Positions 7,390 to 14,777 of a DNA stretch of 19,894 nucleotides are shown here, piece after piece. A program made the position numbers and the translations under genes. The notes below the pieces were generated by a model. The model did not search any database. It was not told where the DNA came from and was given only the letters and a program-made list of their open reading frames with translations. How positions within the stretch are numbered: the first letter of the stretch is position 1; each line of letters begins with the position of its first letter. This stretch comes from STD2-102 sp964414205 (GTDB lineage: Bacteria; Bacillota; Clostridia; Christensenellales; CAG-917), in the NCBI GenBank assembly GCA_964414205.1, contig CAYPVP010000022.1, forward strand, positions 1 to 19,894, in the 5' to 3' direction.

Positions 7390-7405
7390 AATTCAGTTTT
7401 AATAT
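7377..7405 (+). promoter_or_regulatory. sigma-A promoter of the mraZ operon
   Basis: A consensus TTGACA (7377-7382) and TAATAT (7400-7405) are separated by exactly 17 nt. The predicted start near 7412 leaves a leader of only about 12 nt. That leader begins at the GAGG ribosome binding site (7414-7417), 6 nt before the mraZ ATG. Confidence 0.85.
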
Positions 7406-7423
7406 ATAGGTACGAGGCAAATT

Positions 7424-7867
7424 ATGGCAATGAGATTACTTGGAAAATTTCAATATAGTTTGGACGAAAAAAACAGGGTTAGAATTCCTGCAAAATTTCG
7501 CCAAGCATTTGCAGACAATTTGGTTTTGATGCCATCATTGTTTGGTCCGTTGTATCTTTTGCCAGATGAAAAAGCAAACCCAGAACTTGACAAACTTTCT
7601 GAAACTGATTTGTATGACATTGAAGGGCAAAGGAAGGCATCAATGGTGATGAGTTATACTGACGAAATCAAAATTGACAATCAAGGCAGAATTCTTCTCG
7701 ACAATGATTGGAGAAAAATTGGAAAAATTGCAAAAGATGTAGTTTTTGTTGGAAAGGGCGCTTATGTTGAACTTTGGTCAAAGGAAGAATGGGACTTGAA
7801 ATTCAACCTTCTAAACAAAGAAAATATCGATGCAGTTTTGGAGAAAATGAAGGCTTATGGAATTTAA
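7424..7867 (+). CDS. mraZ: transcriptional regulator MraZ
   Basis: MraZ is the DNA-binding regulator that commonly opens division and cell wall clusters and controls its own operon. The 147-aa product has the typical length and two SpoVT/AbrB-like halves, each with the conserved motif: LDEKNRVRIPAKFR near residue 13 and IDNQGRILL in the second half. ATG 7424 has GAGG 6 nt upstream. A second ATG two codons later would sit too far from it. The 3' end overlaps rsmH by 11 nt. Two candidate MraZ boxes lie over its promoter. Confidence 0.96.
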   Translation: MAMRLLGKFQYSLDEKNRVRIPAKFRQAFADNLVLMPSLFGPLYLLPDEKANPELDKLSETDLYDIEGQRKASMVMSYTDEIKIDNQGRILLDNDWRKIGKIAKDVVFVGKGAYVELWSKEEWDLKFNLLNKENIDAVLEKMKAYGI

Positions 7868-8792
7868 TCACAAACCAGTCATGCTGAATGAATGTATTGA
7901 AGCATTGAACATCAACCCCGATGGAATCTATCTTGATGGAACGTTGGGTGGTGGTGGACACTCCGAACAGATTGCCAAAAGGCTTTCTGAAAATGGCAGA
8001 TTGATTTGTGTGGACAAAGATGCTGATGCAATCATATATGCAGGAAATCGCTTGGAACAATACAAAAAAGTCATAACTTTTGTAAACGACGATTTCAAAA
8101 ACGCCACAGAATTTTTGGACGACTTGCAAATTGAAAAACTCGATGGTGTTTTGCTTGACCTTGGTGTTTCGTCTTATCAACTTGACAATGGAGAAAGAGG
8201 ATTTTCTTATATGCAAGACGCTCCACTTGACATGAGAATGGACCAATCTCAATATTTGACAGCATTCAATGTTGTAAATGAATATTCCGTGGCAGAACTT
8301 GTGAAAGTTTTGAAAGACTACGGTGAAGAAAAATTGGCAAGAAAAATTGCAGAAAGAATTGCATCGACAAGAGAAAAAGAAACAATACGCACAACTGGAC
8401 AACTTGCAAAATTGGTTGAATTGTGCTATCCACCTGCAACTCGTTGGAAATTTGGACACCCTGCAAAAAGAACTTTTCAAGCAATCAGAATTGAAGTTAA
8501 TGGTGAACTTGAAAATTTGGAAAAAACAATTGAAATGTATGCAATGCGTCTGAAAAAAGGTGGAAGAATGGCAGTCATCACTTTTCACAGTTTGGAAGAC
8601 AGAGCAGTCAAAAATGTCTTTAAATGGCTGGAACTTGATTGCATTTGCGACAAAAGTCTTCCAGTGTGTGTTTGTGACAAAGTCAGTGAAGTGAAAATTT
8701 TGACAAAAAAACCAGTTGTTGCATCAGAAGAAGAATTGAAAGTCAATTCGAGAGCAGAAAGTGCAAAACTTAGAATTATAGAAAGGAAATAA
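7857..8792 (+). CDS. rsmH: 16S rRNA (cytosine-1402-N4)-methyltransferase RsmH
   Basis: RsmH (MraW) uses S-adenosylmethionine to N4-methylate C1402 in the ribosomal decoding centre. The 311-aa length is normal. Visible family motifs are MEFNHKPVML at the N-terminus, the SAM-binding DGTLGGGGHS near 27-36, LLDLGVSSYQLD, the ERGFSY...PLDMRMD block, HPAKRTFQAIRIEVN, and GGRMAVITFHSLEDR. Start ATG 7857 lies inside the end of mraZ with AAGG close upstream (7850-7853). This is the usual mraZ-rsmH arrangement and implies co-translation. Confidence 0.97.
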   Translation: MEFNHKPVMLNECIEALNINPDGIYLDGTLGGGGHSEQIAKRLSENGRLICVDKDADAIIYAGNRLEQYKKVITFVNDDFKNATEFLDDLQIEKLDGVLLDLGVSSYQLDNGERGFSYMQDAPLDMRMDQSQYLTAFNVVNEYSVAELVKVLKDYGEEKLARKIAERIASTREKETIRTTGQLAKLVELCYPPATRWKFGHPAKRTFQAIRIEVNGELENLEKTIEMYAMRLKKGGRMAVITFHSLEDRAVKNVFKWLELDCICDKSLPVCVCDKVSEVKILTKKPVVASEEELKVNSRAESAKLRIIERK

Positions 8793-8847
8793 GACTTTTT
8801 AGAACGAACAAAAGAGAAAGAAAATAAGTTTTAAAGAGGTGATTGAA

Positions 8848-9738
8848 ATGGCAGTTGCATTGAATGATTTGCTTGGAATCAAAAATGGTCAAGCAAACAA
8901 TGTTGAAAAAGTTAAAACTTTTCCATCTTATGAGGAATATGTTCAATCAAAGAACAGCAGAGGTTCTGTTGCTCCAAATTCCTATGTGGAAAATTTGCAA
9001 CCCGACAATCAAAACCAACAAAATTTGAATGTTGGACAATTTTCTTCATTTTCTCAATCATCGCAAGCACAATTCGTTCAACCTCAAATGAGTCAACCTG
9101 TTCAAAATGTTGTGCAACAACCTGTCTATCAACAAACTGCTCAACAACCGATTTTTCAACAACCTGTCTATCAACCTGTTTATCCACAATCGGCTTTTTC
9201 GCAACAAGTTGTTCAACCTCAACAAGTTGTTCAACCTCAACAAGTTGTTCAACCATCACAACCAATGTTTCAAAATCAACAACAGTTTGTTCAAAATCAA
9301 ACTCCATATCAAACGGTGCAACCACAACAATTTGAAAGTGTCAACTATATGCAAAACACTCAAATGTATGGACAAGATTTTCAAGAAGACATGTTGAATA
9401 GATTGTCTTTCACCAAAAATGAAAAGGTTTCAAAAACAAAAAAAATTGCAAAAAGTAGCACTGCTGAAAAAATCAAAAAAGTGCCAAAACTTTCTTCAAA
9501 AGCAAAAATTGTGCTTGGAGTCTATGGCGCTCTTGCAGTTTTGATTGCTACTTTGGTTGGAATTAGTGCATCAGGCTTGAATGGAAAAACAAACACACCA
9601 ACAAATTCTGTAAAGAATGAGTTGACAACGCAAATTGATGAAAAAGATTTTGCATACAAAACATCAAAATTTTCGTATGTTGAAAGCACAAATTGGTTTG
9701 ACCGTTTTTGTGATGGAATTTCAAATATGTTTAGATGA
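8848..9738 (+). CDS. Gln-rich single-span membrane protein in the ftsL position
   Basis: I do not recognise a defined family. The 296-aa product begins MAVALNDLLG. A long region from about 55 to 175 is very rich in Gln, Pro, Val, Tyr and Asn and is probably disordered. A Lys-rich stretch follows (about 195-220), then one hydrophobic segment at 221-241 (IVLGVYGALAVLIATLVG) and a ~55-residue C-terminal part. Positive charge before the span predicts an N-in topology with a short outer domain. Position between rsmH and the PBP gene is where ftsL normally sits, and topology agrees. However, the outer part shows no leucine-zipper coiled coil, so FtsL identity is only suggested. ATG 8848 follows GAGGTG (8836-8841) with 6 nt spacing. 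A GTG at 8839 lies within that site and is less likely. Confidence 0.82.
   Translation: MAVALNDLLGIKNGQANNVEKVKTFPSYEEYVQSKNSRGSVAPNSYVENLQPDNQNQQNLNVGQFSSFSQSSQAQFVQPQMSQPVQNVVQQPVYQQTAQQPIFQQPVYQPVYPQSAFSQQVVQPQQVVQPQQVVQPSQPMFQNQQQFVQNQTPYQTVQPQQFESVNYMQNTQMYGQDFQEDMLNRLSFTKNEKVSKTKKIAKSSTAEKIKKVPKLSSKAKIVLGVYGALAVLIATLVGISASGLNGKTNTPTNSVKNELTTQIDEKDFAYKTSKFSYVESTNWFDRFCDGISNMFR
9202..9255 (+). repeat. three tandem 18-bp repeats in the Gln-rich gene
   Basis: CAACAAGTTGTTCAACCT occurs three times head to tail (9202-9219, 9220-9237, 9238-9255; the last ends in A). In frame it encodes QQVVQP. The near-perfect copies imply recent slippage. Each unit includes the small dyad AACAA-G-TTGTT. Confidence 0.93.
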
Positions 9739-9786
9739 GGAATAAAATCAAAAGAGAATTTATATAATACAAGGGAAAAGGAAAAT

Positions 9787-9939
9787 ATGGAAAAAGTAGA
9801 AGAAGTTTTGCAAAATGAAAAAAATAATAGATGTTGCTTTTCAGATGTATTAGAAAATTTTTGTGTTCTAAACTATGTGATGATAAAGTCACTTTCTAGA
9901 ATGTGGGTGACAATGAAAGCAAAAATGAGAAACTTTTGA
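9787..9939 (+). CDS. small hypothetical protein, 50 aa
   Basis: This is a short ORF, MEKVEEVLQNEK... ending KAKMRNF, with three cysteines (two adjacent near residue 16) and a hydrophobic/amphipathic second half (NFCVLNYVMIKSL) followed by basic residues. It has a good ribosome binding site, AAAAGGA (9776-9782), about 5 nt before the ATG. A TATAAT at 9763-9768 lies just upstream, but I see no clear -35. It starts 48 nt after the Gln-rich gene and precedes the 19-nt repeat array. I recognise no family. It could be a leader or membrane-associated peptide, or a chance ORF. The ribosome binding site is the main support. Confidence 0.5.
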   Translation: MEKVEEVLQNEKNNRCCFSDVLENFCVLNYVMIKSLSRMWVTMKAKMRNF

Positions 9940-9961
9940 TGCTTTTTGATTGATAATCTAT

Positions 9962-10091
9962 AAACTCACTTGCCAATTTTACTCAGGTTTCAACGACAAA
10001 TTTACTTGCCAACGATAAACTCAGTTTTCAACTATAAACTATGTTGTCAATAATAAAGCAAGTTTTCAACTAAAACTAAGTTGCAAACAAT
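9962..10091. repeat. seven degenerate tandem copies of a ~19-nt unit
   Basis: The best consensus is AAACTCAGTTTTCAACTAT. Units begin at 9962 (17 nt), 9979, 9998, 10017, 10036, 10055 (18 nt) and 10073; the middle four are exactly 19 nt. Individual copies match the consensus at roughly 13-16 positions. The core contains overlapping small dyads (AAACT-C-AGTTT and AGTT-TTC-AACT). A partial eighth copy may start at 10102. The array is non-coding and sits directly before the terminator ahead of the PBP gene. Confidence 0.75.
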
Positions 10092-10116
10092 ATAATTTTA
10101 TAAACTAAGAGATTTG

Positions 10117-10147
10117 AATAATGCCCAAAAATGGGCATTATTTTTTT
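10117..10147 (+). terminator. intrinsic terminator ahead of the PBP gene
   Basis: AATAATGCCC (10117-10126) pairs with GGGCATTATT (10133-10142), a perfect 10-bp stem around AAAAAT, followed by further T to 10147. It ends about 20 nt before the PBP start codon. It either ends the mraZ-rsmH transcript or acts as an attenuator for the PBP gene. Confidence 0.85.
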
Positions 10148-10168
10148 ATTTTGTGAATAAGTTTTTCT

Positions 10169-12133
10169 ATGTGGAAAAAAAATAAAAGTCAAAAATTTGA
10201 TAAAAAAACGATAAAGAAATTTGGAAGTATAAAAAACGATTTTAGAAATTTTATGCCTCAAAAACGATTGGTGACAACGTTTTTGATTTTCATTTTGCTT
10301 TTTGCTTTTGTTTTTGGAAAATTCGCCTTTGTGATGTTGTGGCAAAATCAAGAACTTCAAACAAAAGCATTGGAGCAGTGGTATCGTGATGTGCCGATAA
10401 AAGCCCAAAGAGGGGACATCTTGGACAGAAATGGTGTTCAACTTGCAACAAGCACAACTCGATATTCAATTTTTGTTCGCCCAAATGCTGTGAAAAACAT
10501 GCCATATGTTGTTGAAATTTTGTCATCGGTTTTGGGACTTGACAAAATAAAACTGACAGAAAAATTGACAAAAAAAGCAAGTGAAATCACCATTGCCAAA
10601 TCAGTTGAAAAAGAAAAAATTTCAATGCTATACAGTTATGGTTTGCAAGGTGTCTATTATGCCGAAGAAAATTTTAGAACCTATCCATACGGAGATTTTT
10701 TGTCATCAGTTTTGGGTTTTTGTTCGCTTGATGGTGATGGACAAACTGGTCTTGAAGCCTACTACAACATGAATTTGAAAGGTGTGAATGGAAAAATTTT
10801 GACTGCAAGTGATTTGATTGGTCGTGAACTTGAAAATGCGAGCAAAGTTTATGTGCCAAGCATAAAAGGAATGGCTTTGAAAACCACGATAGACAGCAAA
10901 ATTGCACAAATTGCAAATTCTGCTGTCAAAAAGGCTGTTGAAATTTATCATCCAAAAAACGCTAGTTGCCTTGTGATGAACTATAAAACAGGAGAAATTT
11001 TGGCGATTGCAGAAGCACCCTCATTTGATTTGAATTCTGTTCCGAGAGATGACATTGAAAAATTGTTTGCAATGTCAAAAAGTCAAATGGTTTCAAATGT
11101 TTTTGAACCAGGTTCTACATTCAAAATTTTGACATCTGCAATTGCTTTGGAAACGGGCGTTGTCAATCCTGAAAGCAGATTCTATTGCAACGGTTCTAGA
11201 ATGGTTGATGGACAAAAAATCAAATGTTGGAAATTTCAAGGTCATGGAAGCATAAATTTTGCCGAAGGAGTTGAAAAATCTTGCAACTGCGTTTTTATGG
11301 ATTTGGCAATGAGGGTTGGAACTCAAAAATTTTATGACTATTTGCGAAAATTTGGTTTGAATCAAAAAACAGGAATAGACATGAAAGGCGAAACCTCTGG
11401 AATTTTGTTGAAAGAAGAAATTGTAAAAAATGTTGACCTTGCAAGAATTGGGTTTGGACAAGCCATTGCAATTTCTCCAATTGAACTTGTGACATCAACA
11501 TCAGCAGTTGTGAATGGTGGAAAAAAAGTTGTGCCACATTTGATGAGTGCAATTTATGATGAAAAGTCGAATGTAGTCATTGAAAACTACGCTCAAAAAT
11601 CTGAAAATATTTTGTCTCAAAAAACAAGTGCAACAATGAGAGAATTGCTTTGTGCTGTTGTTGAAAAAGGCAGTGGAAAAGGTGCATATGTTCCTGGATA
11701 CAAAATTATTGGAAAAACAGGAACAGCACAAAAGTATGCAAATGGACACATTGCACAAGGAAAATATGTGTCGTCATTTTTGGGCTTTTCAACAACGAAA
11801 GATGCAGATTTTGCCGTTTTGATGATTGTTGATGAACCTCAGGGCTATCAATATTATGGAAGTTTGGTTGCAGCGCCATTGGTTGGAGAAGTTTTTGCAA
11901 ACATTTTTTCGGCTTTTCAAATTGCACCTCATTTTTCAGAAACTGATTTCAAAGTTATTGGTGAGAAATTTACACTTCCATCATTTGTTGGGCTGACATT
12001 GCAAGAAGCAAAATCGCAAATTGAAAAACTCGGTTTGCATTTTGAAGTTGGAGATGGTGTTGAAATTGTCAAATCTCAATTTCCATTGGCAGGAACAAAA
12101 GTGGACAAAAGAAATGTGGTTTTGCTGTTATAA
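10169..12133 (+). CDS. SpoVD/FtsI-type class B penicillin-binding protein with one PASTA domain
   Basis: This is a septal D,D-transpeptidase that cross-links peptidoglycan and works with FtsW. The 654-aa product has a Lys-rich cytoplasmic start, one membrane anchor (about 34-58) and the class B PBP motif RGDILDRNG (81-89). In the transpeptidase domain, S316-T-F-K319 provides the nucleophile, S371-C-N373 is the second motif and K516-T-G518 the third. A single PASTA domain ends the protein (about 604-654, FTLPSFVGLTLQEAKSQIEKLG region). One PASTA domain resembles SpoVD rather than Bacillus PBP2B, which has two. As the only PBP in this cluster it may be the vegetative division enzyme. I see no Shine-Dalgarno before ATG 10169 or the alternative ATG 10253. 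The latter would leave only four residues before the anchor. Confidence 0.94.
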   Translation: MWKKNKSQKFDKKTIKKFGSIKNDFRNFMPQKRLVTTFLIFILLFAFVFGKFAFVMLWQNQELQTKALEQWYRDVPIKAQRGDILDRNGVQLATSTTRYSIFVRPNAVKNMPYVVEILSSVLGLDKIKLTEKLTKKASEITIAKSVEKEKISMLYSYGLQGVYYAEENFRTYPYGDFLSSVLGFCSLDGDGQTGLEAYYNMNLKGVNGKILTASDLIGRELENASKVYVPSIKGMALKTTIDSKIAQIANSAVKKAVEIYHPKNASCLVMNYKTGEILAIAEAPSFDLNSVPRDDIEKLFAMSKSQMVSNVFEPGSTFKILTSAIALETGVVNPESRFYCNGSRMVDGQKIKCWKFQGHGSINFAEGVEKSCNCVFMDLAMRVGTQKFYDYLRKFGLNQKTGIDMKGETSGILLKEEIVKNVDLARIGFGQAIAISPIELVTSTSAVVNGGKKVVPHLMSAIYDEKSNVVIENYAQKSENILSQKTSATMRELLCAVVEKGSGKGAYVPGYKIIGKTGTAQKYANGHIAQGKYVSSFLGFSTTKDADFAVLMIVDEPQGYQYYGSLVAAPLVGEVFANIFSAFQIAPHFSETDFKVIGEKFTLPSFVGLTLQEAKSQIEKLGLHFEVGDGVEIVKSQFPLAGTKVDKRNVVLLL

Positions 12134-12264
12134 ATCATTGAAAATTGGAATACTTGAAGTGAATCAAATTCAATAGACATAATTTGCATTTTGGGAGTTT
12201 TCAAAGTCGGTTTTGGGTGAAAATGTAAAGAGAAATTCCGTTTTTGTCTTTGTTTGCTTGTCTA

Positions 12265-12293
12265 TTGACCTGTCTATATATACTAAATAAAAT
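12265..12293 (+). promoter_or_regulatory. sigma-A promoter for murE and downstream genes
   Basis: TTGACC (12265-12270) and TAAAAT (12288-12293) are separated by exactly 17 nt. Transcription would start near 12300, leaving a ~40-nt leader that contains the alternating CG-rich tract and the murE ribosome binding site. It can drive murE-mraY-murD-ftsW and perhaps murA and ftsQ. The rest of the 206-nt gap after the PBP gene holds no gene. Confidence 0.75.
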
Positions 12294-12307
12294 TATTGTA
12301 TTATCTA

Positions 12308-12326
12308 ACGCACGCGTATGCGCGCA
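12308..12326. other. alternating purine/pyrimidine CpG-rich tract in the murE leader
   Basis: ACGCACGCGTATGCGCGCA alternates purine and pyrimidine at all 19 positions, a sequence class able to adopt Z-DNA. It also carries short complementary arms CGCA (12309-12312) and TGCG (12319-12322) around CGCGTA, which could fold as a small RNA hairpin. It contrasts sharply with the AT-rich surroundings and lies between the promoter and the AAAAGGAG ribosome binding site. Confidence 0.7.
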
Positions 12327-12339
12327 AAAGGAGTCGTAA

Positions 12340-13776
12340 ATGGAACTTAGCAAATTGCTTAGTGGCGTAAAGGTCAAAAAATGGAATGTTGCGAAAGACC
12401 TTGAAATTCGTGACATCGCAATTGATTCTACTGTTGCAAATCTAGGAGATTTGTTTGTGTGCTTGAAGGGGAAAAAAAATGATGGACACAATTATATTTC
12501 TGCTTTGCAAAACAAAGTTGCCGTTTTTGTTGTGGAGCATGCCCCAAAAGAAAATGTTCCGTTTGTTCTTGTGGAAGACACAAGAAAGGCATACAGTGTG
12601 ATTTCACAAAATTTTTTTATGAATCCAGCAAAGAAATTGCGCCTTGTTTCTATTGTTGGAACAAACGGTAAAACAAGCACAGCGCACATCATCAATGACA
12701 TTTTTATGCAAGCAAATTTCAAAACTGGCGTAATTGGAACATTGGGACACTATGTTTTGGGTGAAAAAGTTGGTGAAAGTTTGACAACTCCTGACCCTTA
12801 TGAACTCAACAAACTGTTTTTTGAAATGGTTTGCAAAGGTGTTGAAGTTGTCATCATGGAAGTTTCAGCGCATGCCATTGCTTTGGACAAATTGTATGGT
12901 TTGCAATCTGAAATTGCTGTTTTTACAAACATAACACAAGACCATTTGGACTATTTTGAAACTTTTGAAAACTATGCAAACACCAAAATGTCCTATTTTT
13001 CGCCTGAAAACACAAAGCAAATTGTTCTGAATGTTGATGATGAATATGGAAAAAAACTTGCTTTTTCGACAAAAATTCCAACAGTGACATATGCACTTGA
13101 AAATCCATCAGATGTGTTTGCAATCGACATTTATCCTGACATGGATGGAACTAATTTTGTTGCAAATTTGTTTGACAATGTTGAGAAAATCAAAACACCA
13201 TTGTATGGAGAATTCAATGTTTACAATTTGCTTGCAAGCATGATTGTTGCCTATTCTTTTGGAATTGACATTGAAACTATTTCAAGAGCAGTCAAACGAA
13301 TCAGACCAATTGAAGGCAGATTCAATGTTTTGAAAAACAACAAAGGTTTGATTGTCATTGACTATGCTCACACTCCTGATGGATTGAAAAACTTGCTTGA
13401 AACGGCAAGAACCATCACAAAATCTCGTTTGTTGACCATTTTTGGCTGTGGAGGAGAAAGGGACAAAACCAAGCGTGCAATCATGGGCAACATTGCATCA
13501 AAGTTGTCAGAGGTTGTCTATTTGACTTCGGACAACCCTCGAATGGAAGACCCAATGGCAATCATTGCTGACATTGAAAGTGGACTGAATCCAAAAACTG
13601 AACGAAAAATTTTTGTGAATCGAAGCGAGGCGATAAGCCATGCAATTTTTGACATGCAAGAAGGTGACACCATTGTCATTGCAGGCAAAGGTGCAGAAAA
13701 CTACATCGACATGAACGGCAAAAAATTGCCATATTCCGATTTTGAACAAGCAATGAAAAGAGGCGCAAAGAGATGA
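12340..13776 (+). CDS. murE: UDP-N-acetylmuramoyl-L-alanyl-D-glutamate--2,6-diaminopimelate ligase
   Basis: This is the cytoplasmic ATP-dependent Mur ligase adding the third stem-peptide residue of peptidoglycan. In the 478-aa product the P-loop GTNGKT is at 107-112. TTPDP and MEVSAHAIALDKL form the substrate and Mg2+ region, TNITQDHLDYF follows, and NTKMSYF carries the probable carbamylated lysine. The C-terminal domain has DYAHTPDG, FGCGGERDKTKR and D398-N-P-R401. The DNPR motif is the established signature for meso-diaminopimelate, as opposed to lysine, specificity. ATG 12340 has AAAAGGAG 6 nt upstream. The stop overlaps the mraY start by 4 nt. Confidence 0.97.
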   Translation: MELSKLLSGVKVKKWNVAKDLEIRDIAIDSTVANLGDLFVCLKGKKNDGHNYISALQNKVAVFVVEHAPKENVPFVLVEDTRKAYSVISQNFFMNPAKKLRLVSIVGTNGKTSTAHIINDIFMQANFKTGVIGTLGHYVLGEKVGESLTTPDPYELNKLFFEMVCKGVEVVIMEVSAHAIALDKLYGLQSEIAVFTNITQDHLDYFETFENYANTKMSYFSPENTKQIVLNVDDEYGKKLAFSTKIPTVTYALENPSDVFAIDIYPDMDGTNFVANLFDNVEKIKTPLYGEFNVYNLLASMIVAYSFGIDIETISRAVKRIRPIEGRFNVLKNNKGLIVIDYAHTPDGLKNLLETARTITKSRLLTIFGCGGERDKTKRAIMGNIASKLSEVVYLTSDNPRMEDPMAIIADIESGLNPKTERKIFVNRSEAISHAIFDMQEGDTIVIAGKGAENYIDMNGKKLPYSDFEQAMKRGAKR

Positions 13777-14777
13777 ATTTGAACTTGGTGTGGTGGATGT
13801 TGAGTCTTGTTGGTGCGTTTTTGGTGGCACTTGCCCTTGCTCCAATTTTCATCAAAATTATGACCAAGCAAAAAGTAAAGCAAACTGTCCTTGGCTATGT
13901 TGAACAACATTCTTCAAAAACAGGAACACCAACGATGGGAGGATGGATTTTTATCATTCCTTCAATAGCATTTGGTTTGGCATGTTTTTCCACTTTCAGT
14001 TTGGTGCTGTGCATAAGTTTGTTGGCATATGGTTTCATTGGCTTTATTGATGATTTTTTGAAAGTCAAAAACAACAGAAATTTGGGCTTGAAGGCATATC
14101 AAAAAATCATATTTCAACTTGCTGCTGCTGCAATTTTGGCAACTTTTTGTTTCAAAAATGAATTTATTGGCAGTTCAATTCATTTGCCTTTCACCGATGT
14201 GGAATGGCAAATGGGTTGGTTTTACATTCCGTTTTGTATGATAGGGTTTGTTGCTCTTTCAAATGGAGTCAATTTGACTGATGGACTTGATGGACTTGCT
14301 GGGTTCACCATGGTTTCCTATTTTGCGACATTTTCAATTTTGTGTTGGTTTTGCTATGTTGACAATTTGACAGCAGGAAAAACTGCATATGCACAAAATT
14401 TGTTGTCACTTGCAATTTGCTGTTCGGCTTTGGTGGGAAGTTTGCTTGGGTATTTGTGCTTCAATGCCTATCCTTCAAAGATTATGATGGGGGACACTGG
14501 CTCGCTTGCTTTGGGGGGCGCAGCATCTGCTGTCGCTTTTTTTTCAAAAGAACCAATTTTAATTTTTTTTGTTGGAATAATGGCTGTGGTTTCGTGCATA
14601 TCAGTTATTGTGCAGGTTTTAGTTTTCAAGATGACAAAAAAGCGTGTGTTCAAAATGGCACCTTTTCATCATCATCTAGAACTCTGTGGCGTGCATGAAA
14701 GCAAAATTGTTGTTTGGTATTTTGTAGCAAGCATCATTGGAGGGCTTGTCAGTGTTTTAGCAGCGAGGATAATATGA
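13773..14777 (+). CDS. mraY: phospho-N-acetylmuramoyl-pentapeptide-transferase MraY
   Basis: MraY is an integral membrane enzyme that transfers phospho-MurNAc-pentapeptide to undecaprenyl phosphate, giving lipid I. The 334-aa protein has about ten hydrophobic spans and all signature blocks: GTPTMGG, D93-D94 followed by FLKVKNNRNLGLKAYQK, NGVNLTDGLDGLAG (164-177, with the key Asp170), GDTGSLALGG, and APFHHHLELCG near the C-terminus. Its start overlaps murE and its stop overlaps murD, each as ATGA. GAGG at 13760-13763 is a plausible ribosome binding site. murF would commonly lie before mraY but is absent. Confidence 0.97.
   Translation: MNLNLVWWMLSLVGAFLVALALAPIFIKIMTKQKVKQTVLGYVEQHSSKTGTPTMGGWIFIIPSIAFGLACFSTFSLVLCISLLAYGFIGFIDDFLKVKNNRNLGLKAYQKIIFQLAAAAILATFCFKNEFIGSSIHLPFTDVEWQMGWFYIPFCMIGFVALSNGVNLTDGLDGLAGFTMVSYFATFSILCWFCYVDNLTAGKTAYAQNLLSLAICCSALVGSLLGYLCFNAYPSKIMMGDTGSLALGGAASAVAFFSKEPILIFFVGIMAVVSCISVIVQVLVFKMTKKRVFKMAPFHHHLELCGVHESKIVVWYFVASIIGGLVSVLAARII

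Noticed and set aside
7182..7409. Open frame of 75 codons just upstream of mraZ
   Set aside because: It spans the dyad, the MraZ-like box and the mraZ promoter, and its composition is that of AT-rich non-coding DNA.
8912..9325. Minus-strand open frame with repeated VEQLVEVEQLV pattern
   Set aside because: It is the antisense of the Gln-rich repeats and has no start signal. The apparent leucine-zipper pattern is a by-product of the CAA-rich coding strand.
9962..10091. CRISPR-like array
   Set aside because: The units are contiguous ~19-nt degenerate repeats with no unique spacers, and no cas genes are present.
10076..10441. Minus-strand open frame of 121 codons over the PBP start
   Set aside because: It is antisense to the PBP N-terminus, crosses the terminator and repeats, and shows no ribosome binding site or recognisable motif.
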